Made by a program: the position numbers and the translations under genes
Part shown: positions 1 to 6,999 of the stretch, one piece after another
Numbering within the stretch: the stretch's first letter is position 1
Layout: every line of letters begins with the position of its first letter
Origin: Terriglobales bacterium
GTDB taxonomy: Bacteria; Acidobacteriota; Terriglobia; Terriglobales; Acidobacteriaceae
Length of the DNA stretch: 49,330 nucleotides
Assembly: GCA_025934735.1 (NCBI GenBank)
Contig: JAICWP010000029.1
Coordinates: 1 to 49,330, forward strand
Direction of reading: 5' to 3'
Notes under the pieces: generated by a model
What the model was told of the DNA's origin: nothing
Database searches by the model: none
What the model saw: only the letters and a program-made list of their open reading frames with translations

Positions 1-309
1 AAAGTGAACTTCAATGCCGGCGTCGATCATCTCTCCGAGATCTGCCCAGTCTTTAAGATTGCGAGCGCTTCGGTCAATTTTGTGGATTATGACGCCACGC
101 GCCTTACCTGCCCGGAGCAACTTGAGCATCTGGGTGAATACTGGACGCCCGCGTTTCGCCGCAGTCTCTCGTTCATCAAACCACCGCTCGATCGTTAATC
201 CAAACCTTCGGGAGTATGCGTCAATCGCATCTTTCTGTTCCTGGAGGGAGACTCCTTTCTCGCCCTGCTTTACGGTGGAAACCCTGATGTAGCCAAAATA
301 GTTTTGCAT
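1..309 (-). CDS. Serine recombinase (resolvase/integrase), N-terminal part, runs off the window
   Basis: The minus strand from an ATG at 309 is open to the window edge (103 codons, no stop seen). The N-terminus reads YIRVS, the resolvase signature in which the serine (residue 11) is the nucleophile that attacks DNA. It is followed by a family-typical stretch ending in KIDRSARNLKD, which carries the conserved catalytic Arg and Asp. This family cuts and rejoins DNA during integration, excision or resolution. Only the catalytic domain is visible, so a small resolvase cannot be told from a large serine integrase. It sits among accessory genes, which fits a mobile element. The family call is secure; the target is unknown. 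Confidence 0.9.
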   Translation of the reverse strand, partial: MQNYFGYIRVSTVKQGEKGVSLQEQKDAIDAYSRRFGLTIERWFDERETAAKRGRPVFTQMLKLLRAGKARGVIIHKIDRSARNLKDWADLGEMIDAGIEVHF

Positions 310-520
310 GTTTCTTGCATACAAACTCGACCTTTACCTTCATGCTAGGAACTGGGCACCTCTCTGTCAAAACGTTCCGGATGCGTACGCCCGGCCTCAC
401 GGTAAATCTGCGAGACAATTTCAAGATACCCATAAACACGTCCTCGACCTTGTCGAGTTCTTCGTCTTTTAGCTGCGGGAAAATAGATCGGAGTGTGAGC
501 TCACTAGGACGGTTGGGCAC
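221..520 (-). CDS. Small ORF upstream of and overlapping the recombinase
   Basis: A 99-codon minus-strand frame runs 89 bases into the recombinase start. Its first 35 residues (acidic, with LRSIFPQLKDEELDKVEDVF) resemble the short helical proteins often encoded just before serine recombinases in mobile elements. The Lys/Arg-rich second half looks less natural. No function is known. The long overlap argues for caution: the true product may be shorter, or the frame may not be used. Confidence 0.35.
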   Translation of the reverse strand: MPNRPSELTLRSIFPQLKDEELDKVEDVFMGILKLSRRFTVRPGVRIRNVLTERCPVPSMKVKVEFVCKKHAKLFWLHQGFHRKAGRERSLPPGTERCD

Positions 521-689
521 GGTATAAACAGCTTAGACGATAGCGCCTTTTCGGAAAGACGGGCGGGGATGCTGCCATCCAAACAAGAACACATCGGGTG
601 TAAGAACAATTCACCCCTTCCTTTTCAATTTGTTTAGCATTCGTTGAAATGCTGGTTTGATGGAAGGAATCTTTTCCCTCATCAGACAA

Positions 690-1049
690 CTAAATCGAAC
701 GGACCTCATCAACAATAATCAGCAATTCCTCGTAATTCAGGGCGGTCATCCAAGCCTCTTTATGTTCTCTGAAGAAATCGAGGCTGTCGGGCACTTGAGG
801 GACAAGGACGGTCACGATACTCGTTTTCTCATGCATGTCTCTATTGCGTTTGGTGGAATGCCAAAATCCGTCGTAAACAGGATTTCCCTCAATAGCCGTC
901 ATCGTAAGTCCTCCGAAGTGGCGAAAGATCTCTGAAACGACTAGGCGAAGGTTCCGTGGAGGTATTTCAATTCCATCCTTGTCGGTAGTCGTAAGAAAGA
1001 CCTCTACTCGATAAAAATGCTTTGCGAGAGGATCGTCAATGTCTGACAT
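690..1049 (-). CDS. Hypothetical protein, 119 aa
   Basis: I do not recognise a family. The protein starts MSDIDDPLAKHF, is mixed alpha/beta in composition, has no membrane segment or signal peptide, and ends with a hydrophobic-acidic tail (ELLIIVDEVRSI). The composition is protein-like along its length, whereas the opposite-strand frame is not. It lies in the accessory region between the recombinase and the conjugation-like block and is read in the same direction as both. A role in element maintenance is possible but nothing in the sequence shows it. Confidence 0.65.
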   Translation of the reverse strand: MSDIDDPLAKHFYRVEVFLTTTDKDGIEIPPRNLRLVVSEIFRHFGGLTMTAIEGNPVYDGFWHSTKRNRDMHEKTSIVTVLVPQVPDSLDFFREHKEAWMTALNYEELLIIVDEVRSI

Positions 1050-1111
1050 AATAAAAAAGGTAAGCAGGGCTGCTTACCTTTGAGACAGAATACCCGGGCT
1101 TGGGTTGCCGC

Positions 1112-1369
1112 TTATGTTGCCACAACTTGGTATGGCACGCCGGCTCGCTTCAAAAGAGCAATGTGCTCTGGTCCGACGGCATACTTGTCCTCACCAACCA
1201 TGCCCACCTGACCGTGCGAAAAGAGAATTGCGAATCCCTTATCAGCGTGCTTCGGTTCAAACCGGATGACCGCACCTGAAATTTCAGGCTTCCTCAATCT
1301 GGCTGTTTTCTTTGATAAAGCTCTTTCGGTTCCGGTATGCACGGACTTCGTCCTTCGCTTCAGAGATGC
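1112..1369 (-). CDS. Hypothetical basic protein, 85 aa
   Basis: The frame could begin as far out as 1495, but I prefer the ATG at 1369: a GGGG stretch lies about 7 bases upstream, and the product then begins with a Lys/Arg/Thr-rich head (MASLKRRTKSV). The rest is a compact soluble domain with GAVIRFEPKHADKGFAILF and a C-terminal helix ending in VPYQVVAT. I see no known motif. It follows the 119-aa gene on the same strand with a 62-base gap, so the two may be co-transcribed. Confidence 0.55.
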   Translation of the reverse strand, partial: ASLKRRTKSVHTGTERALSKKTARLRKPEISGAVIRFEPKHADKGFAILFSHGQVGMVGEDKYAVGPEHIALLKRAGVPYQVVAT

Positions 1370-1869
1370 CATAGTGTACCCCATTGATCTTCTTAAATTA
1401 CCTGCTTCTAAAAGCCTAACTGTTTCTCCCTTGTTTTCAAGTGCTTGCGAAGGAAGGCCAACGAAACCTGCATCCGTAGAACGATATGCAAACATTTTGA
1501 GATGCCAAAGCTAACGATGGTGCAGGGGGTAACCGATAAGTAAACGCAGGGAAGACCTGCTGTCCGGTAGCCGATCGCCCCTTTGTCAACCTTGTGTGGC
1601 ATCAGAAGGACCTTTTAGGGCCGCTGTGGTTATCTTTGAGCTCCCAGTCTCCCGATTTTGGACCGCGTATTGTGCGTTTTGTGCCGATTGACGTCGAACC
1701 GCAACTATTGAAAATAGTAGCGATGATTGCGAGGAACACCCTTGATGGGGTTTGTGCTATGCCGCTACGCGACGAGATGCACGAGGCCTGGCTGTAGAGT
1801 CCAGCCGCCGTTTGTCGCAAGCCATTGCTCGAGAAGATGTAGGGAGAAACAAGTAAAAGCACTAAACAC
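1370..1869. other. Intergenic stretch without a convincing gene
   Basis: This 500-base stretch separates the minus-strand 85-aa gene from the plus-strand coiled-coil gene. Open frames exist on both strands (minus 1602-1922, plus 1594-1797), but their products have no recognisable motif, no ribosome-binding site and overlap each other. An upstream extension of the 85-aa gene to 1495 is the only plausible coding use. Confidence 0.5.
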
Positions 1870-2310
1870 ATGAAACAAATCTCACAATTTTCGTTGGCTA
1901 ACAGGAAGCACTTTGCCGACATGCTAGATGATGGCTACGCGGGTCTACGGCAGAAAGCGAAGCGTCGACTTCGTGAAAAGGCCGAGGTACTTCGAGAATC
2001 GTTGATCAAGGAGCACGCCGAGAAGAATGGGGCCAGCGCCGTACTGAAGCAGCTCGATGAAGCCGATCGGAAACGTACCGAGCTCATCGTCGAGTTGAAG
2101 CAGCTCGGATTTGAGCGAGCCGATCATGGGCTGGAGCTGTTCGACAGGGACACCAATCCTCTCGACGCAGTTATTGAAAAACGGATTGAGAAGGAACTTG
2201 GCAGTGAACGCGACATCGACGCACGGTTTGACAGTGCCCAACTCGCAATGCTCACGGTCTCGACGCTTCAGGATGCCCACCAGCTTCTGAAGTCTGTTCA
2301 GGACGTTTAA
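1870..2310 (+). CDS. Hypothetical helical, charged protein, 146 aa
   Basis: The product is almost entirely helical and rich in Lys, Arg and Glu. Residues 20-100 look coiled-coil (KRRLREKAEVLRESLIKEH, then a Leu-rich stretch ending in VELKQLGFERAD). No catalytic motif is visible. It reads opposite to the transfer-like genes and converges on the 75-aa gene at 2339. The start is the ATG at 1870; the only purine-rich tract (AGGGAG) lies about 25 bases upstream, too far to support it well. It may be a structural or DNA-associated accessory protein of the element; that is inference. A related layout (helical, 'LRRLGF'-like segment) appears in the 140-aa gene at 6128. Confidence 0.7.
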   Translation: MKQISQFSLANRKHFADMLDDGYAGLRQKAKRRLREKAEVLRESLIKEHAEKNGASAVLKQLDEADRKRTELIVELKQLGFERADHGLELFDRDTNPLDAVIEKRIEKELGSERDIDARFDSAQLAMLTVSTLQDAHQLLKSVQDV

Positions 2311-2338
2311 GTAAAACAAACTAAACTCTCCCTACATC

Positions 2339-2566
2339 TTAGCCGAGCCCATCACGCGAAGCCGCTTTTGCCCGGTGGGCTCGCCCATCGTGTTCGGTAC
2401 TCCCACAGGTTGAACACGGTTTCCTGACCTTGGCTTTCCCGGTATGCCCGAGTTCCCTGAGCTTTTTGTCTATGTCATCACGTTGTCGAAGCAGGTCCGT
2501 TATCGCCTGTGCTCTCAGAGCTTCAGCTTCCTTGAGCGCTTTCAATGCCCTGTCTACTGATTCCAC
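2339..2566 (-). CDS. Small protein with helical head and Cys/His tail, 75 aa
   Basis: Residues 1-40 form a charged amphipathic helix. The C-terminal half has CSTCGSTEHDGRAH, a Cys-x2-Cys followed by two His, which could bind zinc, although this is not a standard zinc-ribbon spacing. The start overlaps the end of the replication-relaxation gene by 13 bases, so the two are probably translationally coupled and the protein belongs to the same transfer-like operon as its last gene. The function is unknown; an accessory DNA-binding role is an inference from the Cys/His cluster. Confidence 0.65.
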   Translation of the reverse strand: MESVDRALKALKEAEALRAQAITDLLRQRDDIDKKLRELGHTGKAKVRKPCSTCGSTEHDGRAHRAKAASRDGLG

Positions 2567-3336
2567 ACTCCCTCCACTGGGTTAAACAGTGAATTCGTCT
2601 TTTCATCACTGCAGTTCAGGAATTCAAATGGGGTGTCTAGAGTTGAAACCCAAAACATCCTATGGTTAAAGCTCTCGCGTAGATGGTTAAGGAGATTTTC
2701 TCTCCGCCCTTCAGTCTGGGCAACGATAACGACACGAAAGAGTCGAAACCCCCATTCGTCTTCGCAAAGATCAGAATTGTAATAGTTGTAATACCTGGCT
2801 AGCTTGCGGAGAATCTGAGGCTTTCCATCTATATACCTGCCTTGTTTGGATTTTTCGATCTCAAGGAAGTAGTAAAACTCGTATTCTTTCGCGAGCGCAA
2901 AAATAGCATCAGGATATACGGTTTTCCGAAGGTCGCGCTGCTGCCAATAGAGGTCGTGGCACTGCTCGGCCGCGAGCTGCTTAAGGCACAGGTGGAAGCG
3001 GGTTATCTCGTATTCATGGTCGAGCGTCCGAGGAGAGTGCTCGTCGTTGGCCTTGCCCTCACCATTATCGATCCCCGCTGTCTGGGCAAGCGCTAAACCC
3101 TTTGAGGAAAGCCAGAAGATGGTCTCATAGGTGAGAAATTTCTTCGAGGAGTCATAATCAATGATCGGGCCGTGACGCAGATATCGGTAGAAGCCCTGGA
3201 GGATCCGTCGTATTCTCCGCTCGTGTGAGGTTTCCGTCGGCGAAGTATTTTCTACGAGGGAGTAAAAATCCCTCCGTGAGAGGTAGGCGTATTCAACTAG
3301 AAGCTCCAGTATTTTGTGCCTTTGCGGAGTGAGCAT
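2554..3336 (-). CDS. Replication-relaxation family protein
   Basis: The 260-aa product has the layout of the replication-relaxation (Replic_Relax) family found on conjugative plasmids and integrative elements. A winged-helix-like N-terminus (residues 5-60, HKILELLVEYAYLSRRDF) is followed by DHEYEITRFHLCL near 106-118, YPDAIFAL at 141-148 and FLEIEKSKQGR at 158-168. Asp143 with Glu159-x-Glu161-Lys162 resembles a PD-(D/E)xK nuclease core, which is my inference. Its start overlaps the coupling ATPase by 44 bases and its stop overlaps the 75-aa gene, so it is part of one operon. No classical relaxase is visible in the window, so this protein could supply the DNA-processing step. Confidence 0.75.
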   Translation of the reverse strand: MLTPQRHKILELLVEYAYLSRRDFYSLVENTSPTETSHERRIRRILQGFYRYLRHGPIIDYDSSKKFLTYETIFWLSSKGLALAQTAGIDNGEGKANDEHSPRTLDHEYEITRFHLCLKQLAAEQCHDLYWQQRDLRKTVYPDAIFALAKEYEFYYFLEIEKSKQGRYIDGKPQILRKLARYYNYYNSDLCEDEWGFRLFRVVIVAQTEGRRENLLNHLRESFNHRMFWVSTLDTPFEFLNCSDEKTNSLFNPVEGVWNQ

Positions 3337-4549
3337 GTCGGGTCAATCGTCGCGGAGAACCTGTGATGTCCTCCTGTGACTCTGATAACCGACGTGTCAC
3401 AAGTTTGCAAGAGTAACGCTCAATCGTGCGTGTTCTGATGTATTCTGCGTATGATTGGGATGACAGCGCCGGCGGTTCTGGGGTGTTGATAGTGTACGTT
3501 TCCCCGGTGTATGGCCTGTAAATCGCTTGGCCTTGTTTGAGGTGAGCCAGATTGTCGACGGCGATTTCACCTTTGAATTGTTTTGCATCCTTCTCGTGCA
3601 TTCGAAAAAGCACGAAGGTGGATATGTTCCCGAGAATTGAACTCTTCATCCTCGGTTCCAGTTGATCTAGGTACTGATGAGCAATCGTGAGACAGAGTTT
3701 ATATTTCCCGCCTTCCGACAGAATCGTGTCGAACGAAGATGTCTGAAAATTCTGGAACTCATCGACATAGAGAAAGAACGGCACCCTCTCCTGAGGCTTC
3801 TGGGCGGCTCGCTGCAGTGCCGACCGCTGTATCTTCGATACGAGGAGTGTCCCCAGGAGCTGTTTGGTCTCTTCCCCAAGCTTGGAGAGGTTCACGAGGA
3901 GAACCTGGCTTTTGTCCATCACTGAGGAAATCCTCAGTTTGGGCTCTGGGTGGCCAACGATCGTCTCGAGCACGGGCGTCAGAAGGAATTTGGTCATGCG
4001 GCTCGTGATCCCGAGTTTTGAATCTCCCCGTTCCTTGTCGAATTCCCCATCTTTCCTGAAGTATTGCCGAATGACCGGGGTGTCGCATTCTGCCGCTCGT
4101 TCTCGTCGGAAGGTCTCATCGGTAATCATGCGATGTATATCAAGGAACGTCGCCTCTTTATAGAATGCCAGCGCCCCAACGACATTGCGAAGAATGGAGT
4201 CCATGCGCACGCCGAAGTCAACGCCCGACAATCTCTTGAATGTGGAAATGATGTCGTCCGATAGGTATTCTTTTTCTAGATCTGTCTGAGCTCCAAAAAA
4301 GTCGAGGGGAATAGGGGCTGAAAAGTCGAGGTAAACGGTATCGTCGATCCGATGTTTGGGAATGTGGTGGATCATCTTGTTCACGAGATCGCCATGAGGA
4401 TCGATGACACACACTCCTTTGCCCCGGTCGATATCCTGGAGTGCCATCCAAAATATGAGGGTTGATTTCCCCTGCTGGGTCTTGCCCGCAACGTAGACAT
4501 GGCGCGTTCTTGCTGCGTCAGGAATACCGAATTCAGTCAGATTTGTCAT
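3293..4549 (-). CDS. Type IV coupling protein-like ATPase (VirD4/TraD/TraG superfamily), soluble form
   Basis: The 418-aa product is a RecA-fold DNA-pumping ATPase. Walker A is GKTQQGKS at residues 22-29, CVIDPHGDLV follows, and the Walker B segment YVDEFQNF lies near residue 260 with a downstream TIAHQYLDQLEP sensor-like stretch. Coupling proteins carry the nucleoprotein substrate to a conjugation channel. VirD4-type proteins usually have two N-terminal membrane helices; this one has none and begins almost at Walker A. The preceding gene, overlapping by 17 bases, encodes a two-helix membrane protein and may be the separated membrane half. Other assignments, such as a HerA-like translocase, are less likely given the replication-relaxation partner. 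Confidence 0.85.
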   Translation of the reverse strand: MTNLTEFGIPDAARTRHVYVAGKTQQGKSTLIFWMALQDIDRGKGVCVIDPHGDLVNKMIHHIPKHRIDDTVYLDFSAPIPLDFFGAQTDLEKEYLSDDIISTFKRLSGVDFGVRMDSILRNVVGALAFYKEATFLDIHRMITDETFRRERAAECDTPVIRQYFRKDGEFDKERGDSKLGITSRMTKFLLTPVLETIVGHPEPKLRISSVMDKSQVLLVNLSKLGEETKQLLGTLLVSKIQRSALQRAAQKPQERVPFFLYVDEFQNFQTSSFDTILSEGGKYKLCLTIAHQYLDQLEPRMKSSILGNISTFVLFRMHEKDAKQFKGEIAVDNLAHLKQGQAIYRPYTGETYTINTPEPPALSSQSYAEYIRTRTIERYSCKLVTRRLSESQEDITGSPRRLTRHAHSAKAQNTGASS

Positions 4550-5042
4550 AACCGATTTTTATCCCCTCATACTTCAGAGTCTTGGACGTTATGCTTGCGA
4601 TACGAACGTTAAATGCATGCACTCCGTAGTCGTTGATAACTGTGGATACAGCTTGTCGCACAACCGACTTCAGATCGTCACGTTTGGTGCTGCCTGACTC
4701 GGAAAGATGGCGGTCCAGAGCTTCTTGCGCTGCGTAAGAGATTCTCATCCTCGCATCTGGACGATTGAGTTCGGGGGGGATTTCATATGCGAGCACAATC
4801 TTAAATGTCTGATTTTCGAATGTCTGGTCAAAAACGGAAATGTCGGCCGACAATTCTGAGAAGCGCTTGAAGCAGCGGTGCGCGAGGTAAAGGCTCACGC
4901 TACCCATCATGATGAGGATCACGGGGCTTAAGCTGTTCGACGATGAATATCCGATAATAATCACAACTACGGTCAGTATCGTAAAAAAGAGATATTCACC
5001 GAAGCGCAATCGCGCGGCATATTGTCTGTAGCGAAAGCTCAT
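4533..5042 (-). CDS. Two-helix membrane protein, candidate membrane partner of the coupling ATPase
   Basis: Residues about 17-32 (FFTILTVVVIIIGY) and 40-55 (VILIMMGSVSLYL) are two membrane segments. A soluble C-terminal domain of about 110 residues follows, with no known motif. The gene is sandwiched between the 150-aa membrane-anchored gene (5-base gap) and the coupling ATPase (17-base overlap), so the products are probably made together. The helical-hairpin anchor matches the part that the soluble ATPase lacks. The split-coupling-protein reading is inference; the membrane topology is visible. Confidence 0.75.
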   Translation of the reverse strand: MSFRYRQYAARLRFGEYLFFTILTVVVIIIGYSSSNSLSPVILIMMGSVSLYLAHRCFKRFSELSADISVFDQTFENQTFKIVLAYEIPPELNRPDARMRISYAAQEALDRHLSESGSTKRDDLKSVVRQAVSTVINDYGVHAFNVRIASITSKTLKYEGIKIGYDKSD

Positions 5043-5047
5043 GAATT

Positions 5048-5500
5048 TTACCTGCTAACTTGTACTCGGAGTGTGCCTGTCCCGCTCACTCCCATTTCAC
5101 AGCCGTAAGTACCGCAGGGACTACTCCCAAGTTCAGGTTCAGGCTGATGCGGAACAACGGTCAAGGTTCTTGTGTTTCCCTGTTGGTCAACCCAGCGGAC
5201 GACATATCCGAGTTCGTTAAGATTGATGGCATCGAAACGTTTACCGGGGGGCGTACGGAACCACTGTATGCAATTTCGCTGCAGAGGAAATCTCGTTTCA
5301 GCTTTCACTTCGATTCGATCTGAGCTACAAGGTGGACATTCGTGAAAACCACAGTAAAGCCATGGATAACGCGCCTCAACTTGGGTGCCCTGAGTCGAAC
5401 TGTTCAATCTGCAGTTTTTGAACGCTAGCCCAATGAGGAGGAAGACCAGGATTATCGATATCGTTTTGTAGGGCTGCGGCATCATCCATTCAGTTGTCAT
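5048..5500 (-). CDS. Cys-rich protein with N-terminal membrane anchor or signal, 150 aa
   Basis: A hydrophobic stretch at residues 14-27 (ISIILVFLLIGLAF) is followed by an exported-looking domain with eight Cys (NCRL, YCGFHECPPCSS, NCIQW, PCGTYGCEMG), which suggests disulfides in the periplasm. There is no lipobox. It is the first gene of the minus-strand transfer-like operon. An internal Met at residue 6 is an alternative start. I do not recognise the family. The position suggests a cell-envelope component of the transfer apparatus; this is inference. Confidence 0.65.
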   Translation of the reverse strand: MTTEWMMPQPYKTISIILVFLLIGLAFKNCRLNSSTQGTQVEARYPWLYCGFHECPPCSSDRIEVKAETRFPLQRNCIQWFRTPPGKRFDAINLNELGYVVRWVDQQGNTRTLTVVPHQPEPELGSSPCGTYGCEMGVSGTGTLRVQVSR

Positions 5501-5845
5501 AGGCGCCTGTCGCAGAACTCAAAAATCAAAAAGCTTCGATTAAACCGGGCTCGAAGTCGGCGCAAAGCGGTAAGCGGATGCAAGCGCCCGTCGGTAGCCT
5601 GGCAGTCCTGGTAACCGAACGTAAACCCAGGCAGCGCAAGATGTTGATGGTGACCTGCTCGCATCGGTACAACCGTCCAGCCGTGGACAGACCGTGGATG
5701 GGTCCCTGGACACCCGAAAAGCGGGCGTATAATACACCCACCTCTACCCTTTTGGGTAGGGGTACTCGGCCCGCGAGCGACGCTCGTTTCGGCCGGGCTT
5801 CTCGGCTCCCGTCAAGGGAGAGGAATTCACCTTTGAGGTTTGGAG
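5501..5845. other. Divergent intergenic region with a perfect short hairpin
   Basis: This region separates the minus-strand transfer-like operon from the plus-strand excisionase-like gene and probably holds both promoters. A perfect inverted repeat lies at 5744-5759 (CTACCC, TTTT loop, GGGTAG), just downstream of a TATAAT at 5728. It could be an operator or a leader hairpin. A minus-strand frame covering 5526-5891 has no protein-like features. Confidence 0.55.
5706..5733 (+). promoter_or_regulatory. Candidate sigma-70 promoter for the excisionase-like gene
   Basis: A perfect -10 box TATAAT lies at 5728-5733. The best -35 candidate is weak (CTGGAC at 5706-5711, 16-base spacer). The predicted transcript starts about 105 bases before the ATG at 5846 and contains the hairpin at 5744-5759. 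Confidence 0.45.
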
Positions 5846-6055
5846 ATGGATTCCAACGAGAAGTGGTACTCAGTGAAGGAATTTGCTGCATCTCTGTCGG
5901 TAGGTCGAGATACGGTAGCCCGATGGATTCAGAAAGGCGTTCTGAGGGCGTTTCGTTTTCCGTGCTCAGGTCACAAACGAACTCGGAAATACGACTCGTA
6001 TCGGATCTCTGAAGCGGAACGGCAAAGATTCATCCGTTCGTGGATGACTTCGTGA
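5846..6055 (+). CDS. Excisionase/MerR-like helix-turn-helix DNA-binding protein, 69 aa
   Basis: The product has the small winged-helix of the excisionase (HTH_17) group: YSVKEFAASLSVGRDTVARW at the N-terminus, then a wing with a basic hairpin and YRISEAERQRFI. Such proteins bind bent DNA at att sites or act as small regulators. I place the start at the ATG at 5846, which has GAGG 7 bases upstream, rather than at the TTG two codons earlier. A strong terminator follows the stop by 7 bases, so it is a single-gene unit. In this island it could steer excision or regulate the divergent transfer-like operon. Confidence 0.75.
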   Translation: MDSNEKWYSVKEFAASLSVGRDTVARWIQKGVLRAFRFPCSGHKRTRKYDSYRISEAERQRFIRSWMTS

Positions 6056-6062
6056 GTACAGC

Positions 6063-6086
6063 GGCGAGGCTTCGGCCTCGCCTTTT
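6063..6086 (+). terminator. Rho-independent terminator with UUCG loop
   Basis: A perfect 8-bp stem (GGCGAGGC at 6063-6070, GCCTCGCC at 6075-6082) closes a TTCG tetraloop and is followed by TTTT. It directly follows the excisionase-like gene. Confidence 0.85.
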
Positions 6087-6127
6087 CGTTCAGGAAGCGG
6101 AATGTGGGGCAAGGGTTGGTGAATGTT

Positions 6128-6550
6128 TTACTGAGCAAGTAACGGCTCCGCAATCTCGCAAGCCGATTCCGCGGATTTCGCGGTCAGGACCTTTGCGATT
6201 GCAACGTCGAACTTGTTAAGCGACTTCGTGGGCTGCGTGTCTATATGCCGAGCCTTGTGGTAGGCCGTCCAGACGCTTTCGGGGGCATCGTACGCCATTT
6301 CGATTCGTCCCCTGTCGCCCAGAACAAATCCGAGCCGCCTCAGGTTGGCCGTTGCCTCTTCGGATTGTCTCTTGTGGTCGAGGACCTGTGAAACGAGCTT
6401 CTTGCCTCCCACATCGTCCAACAGCTTTGCAAAAATCTCGGCATCGCTTGGCACGTTGGGTCCGAGTTTTCTCTCCTCGTCTGACTTTGCATTCTTAAGC
6501 ATGGTGACGAGTTCCGCTCGCCATGCTTCGAGTTGATGGGTGTTGTTCAT
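6128..6550 (-). CDS. Hypothetical helical protein, 140 aa
   Basis: The product is soluble, helical and charged, beginning MNNTHQLEAWRAEL. A central segment (LVSQVLDHKRQSEEATANL, then RRLGFVLGDRG) resembles the 'KQLGFERADHG' stretch of the coiled-coil protein at 1870, which hints at a distant relation; I cannot test this. There are no catalytic motifs and no membrane segment. It converges on the excisionase-like gene. The function is unknown. Confidence 0.65.
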   Translation of the reverse strand: MNNTHQLEAWRAELVTMLKNAKSDEERKLGPNVPSDAEIFAKLLDDVGGKKLVSQVLDHKRQSEEATANLRRLGFVLGDRGRIEMAYDAPESVWTAYHKARHIDTQPTKSLNKFDVAIAKVLTAKSAESACEIAEPLLAQ

Positions 6551-6611
6551 GGTTTGTAGAAATTGACTGCAACCTTGCCCCGCTTTCCGTCATGATGCTT
6601 GCCCGCTCTTG

Positions 6612-6755
6612 TCAGGAAACGGCACGAATATCCATTCGCACCTCGTAAGGCATGTGGCCCGCGTCGCGGTGCATGCCATCGACTCCCATAAGAAATGTTC
6701 CAAGGAGTCGAACAGGCGAAGAATCACGGTGCCAGTGTGCCAAGGGCACGCTCAT
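6612..6755 (-). pseudogene. Possible frameshifted continuation of the 68-aa gene at 6793
   Basis: In the +1 frame relative to the 68-aa gene, an open frame continues past its stop. It gives PRNPALLAALLMSVPLAHW and then SSPVRLLGTFLMGVDGMHRDAG, which is protein-like with a short hydrophobic stretch. It ends at a stop at 6612. The ATG at 6755 has no ribosome-binding site, so it is either a remnant joined by an indel, a frameshift product, or chance. The rest of 6551-6792 shows no other coding signal. Confidence 0.3.
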
Positions 6756-6792
6756 GAGTAAAGCCGCCAGAAGCGCAGGATTCCGTGGGATT

Positions 6793-6999
6793 TCAGTTCT
6801 TGGGAATTTGTATCTGCCCGATGATGGCAAAGCGGAGGATGAGCCGGTCCACGATCGTATGGACGTACATATTGTAATAAAGGGGGTTGCCCGTCTTTTC
6901 GTAGAGCCGGAACATGCTGTCATCGTGGATGCGGGGTGACGAACCTTCCATGAGCCAATAACGGTAGAGATAGAGCAGCGGGATATCGAAGTCGGTCAT
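6793..6999 (-). CDS. Small hypothetical protein, 68 aa, coupled to the upstream membrane protein
   Basis: The ATG at 6999 overlaps the TGA of the upstream gene (ATGA), a classic coupling arrangement. The product is rich in Tyr, Leu and Ile (IPLLYLYRYWLMEG at residues 6-19; VDRLILRFAIIGQIQI near the end) and may be membrane-associated. I do not recognise a family. With the upstream 93-aa protein it forms a two-gene operon downstream of a promoter overlapped by a palindromic operator. The frame may continue, after a shift, to 6612. Confidence 0.6.
   Translation of the reverse strand: MTDFDIPLLYLYRYWLMEGSSPRIHDDSMFRLYEKTGNPLYYNMYVHTIVDRLILRFAIIGQIQIPKN

Noticed and set aside
504-689. 61-aa minus-strand frame after the 119-aa gene
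   Set aside because: TTG start, no ribosome site and no protein-like segments.
5526-5891. 121-codon minus-strand frame between the divergent genes
   Set aside because: It covers a promoter, a hairpin and the start of the excisionase-like gene, and has no recognisable features.
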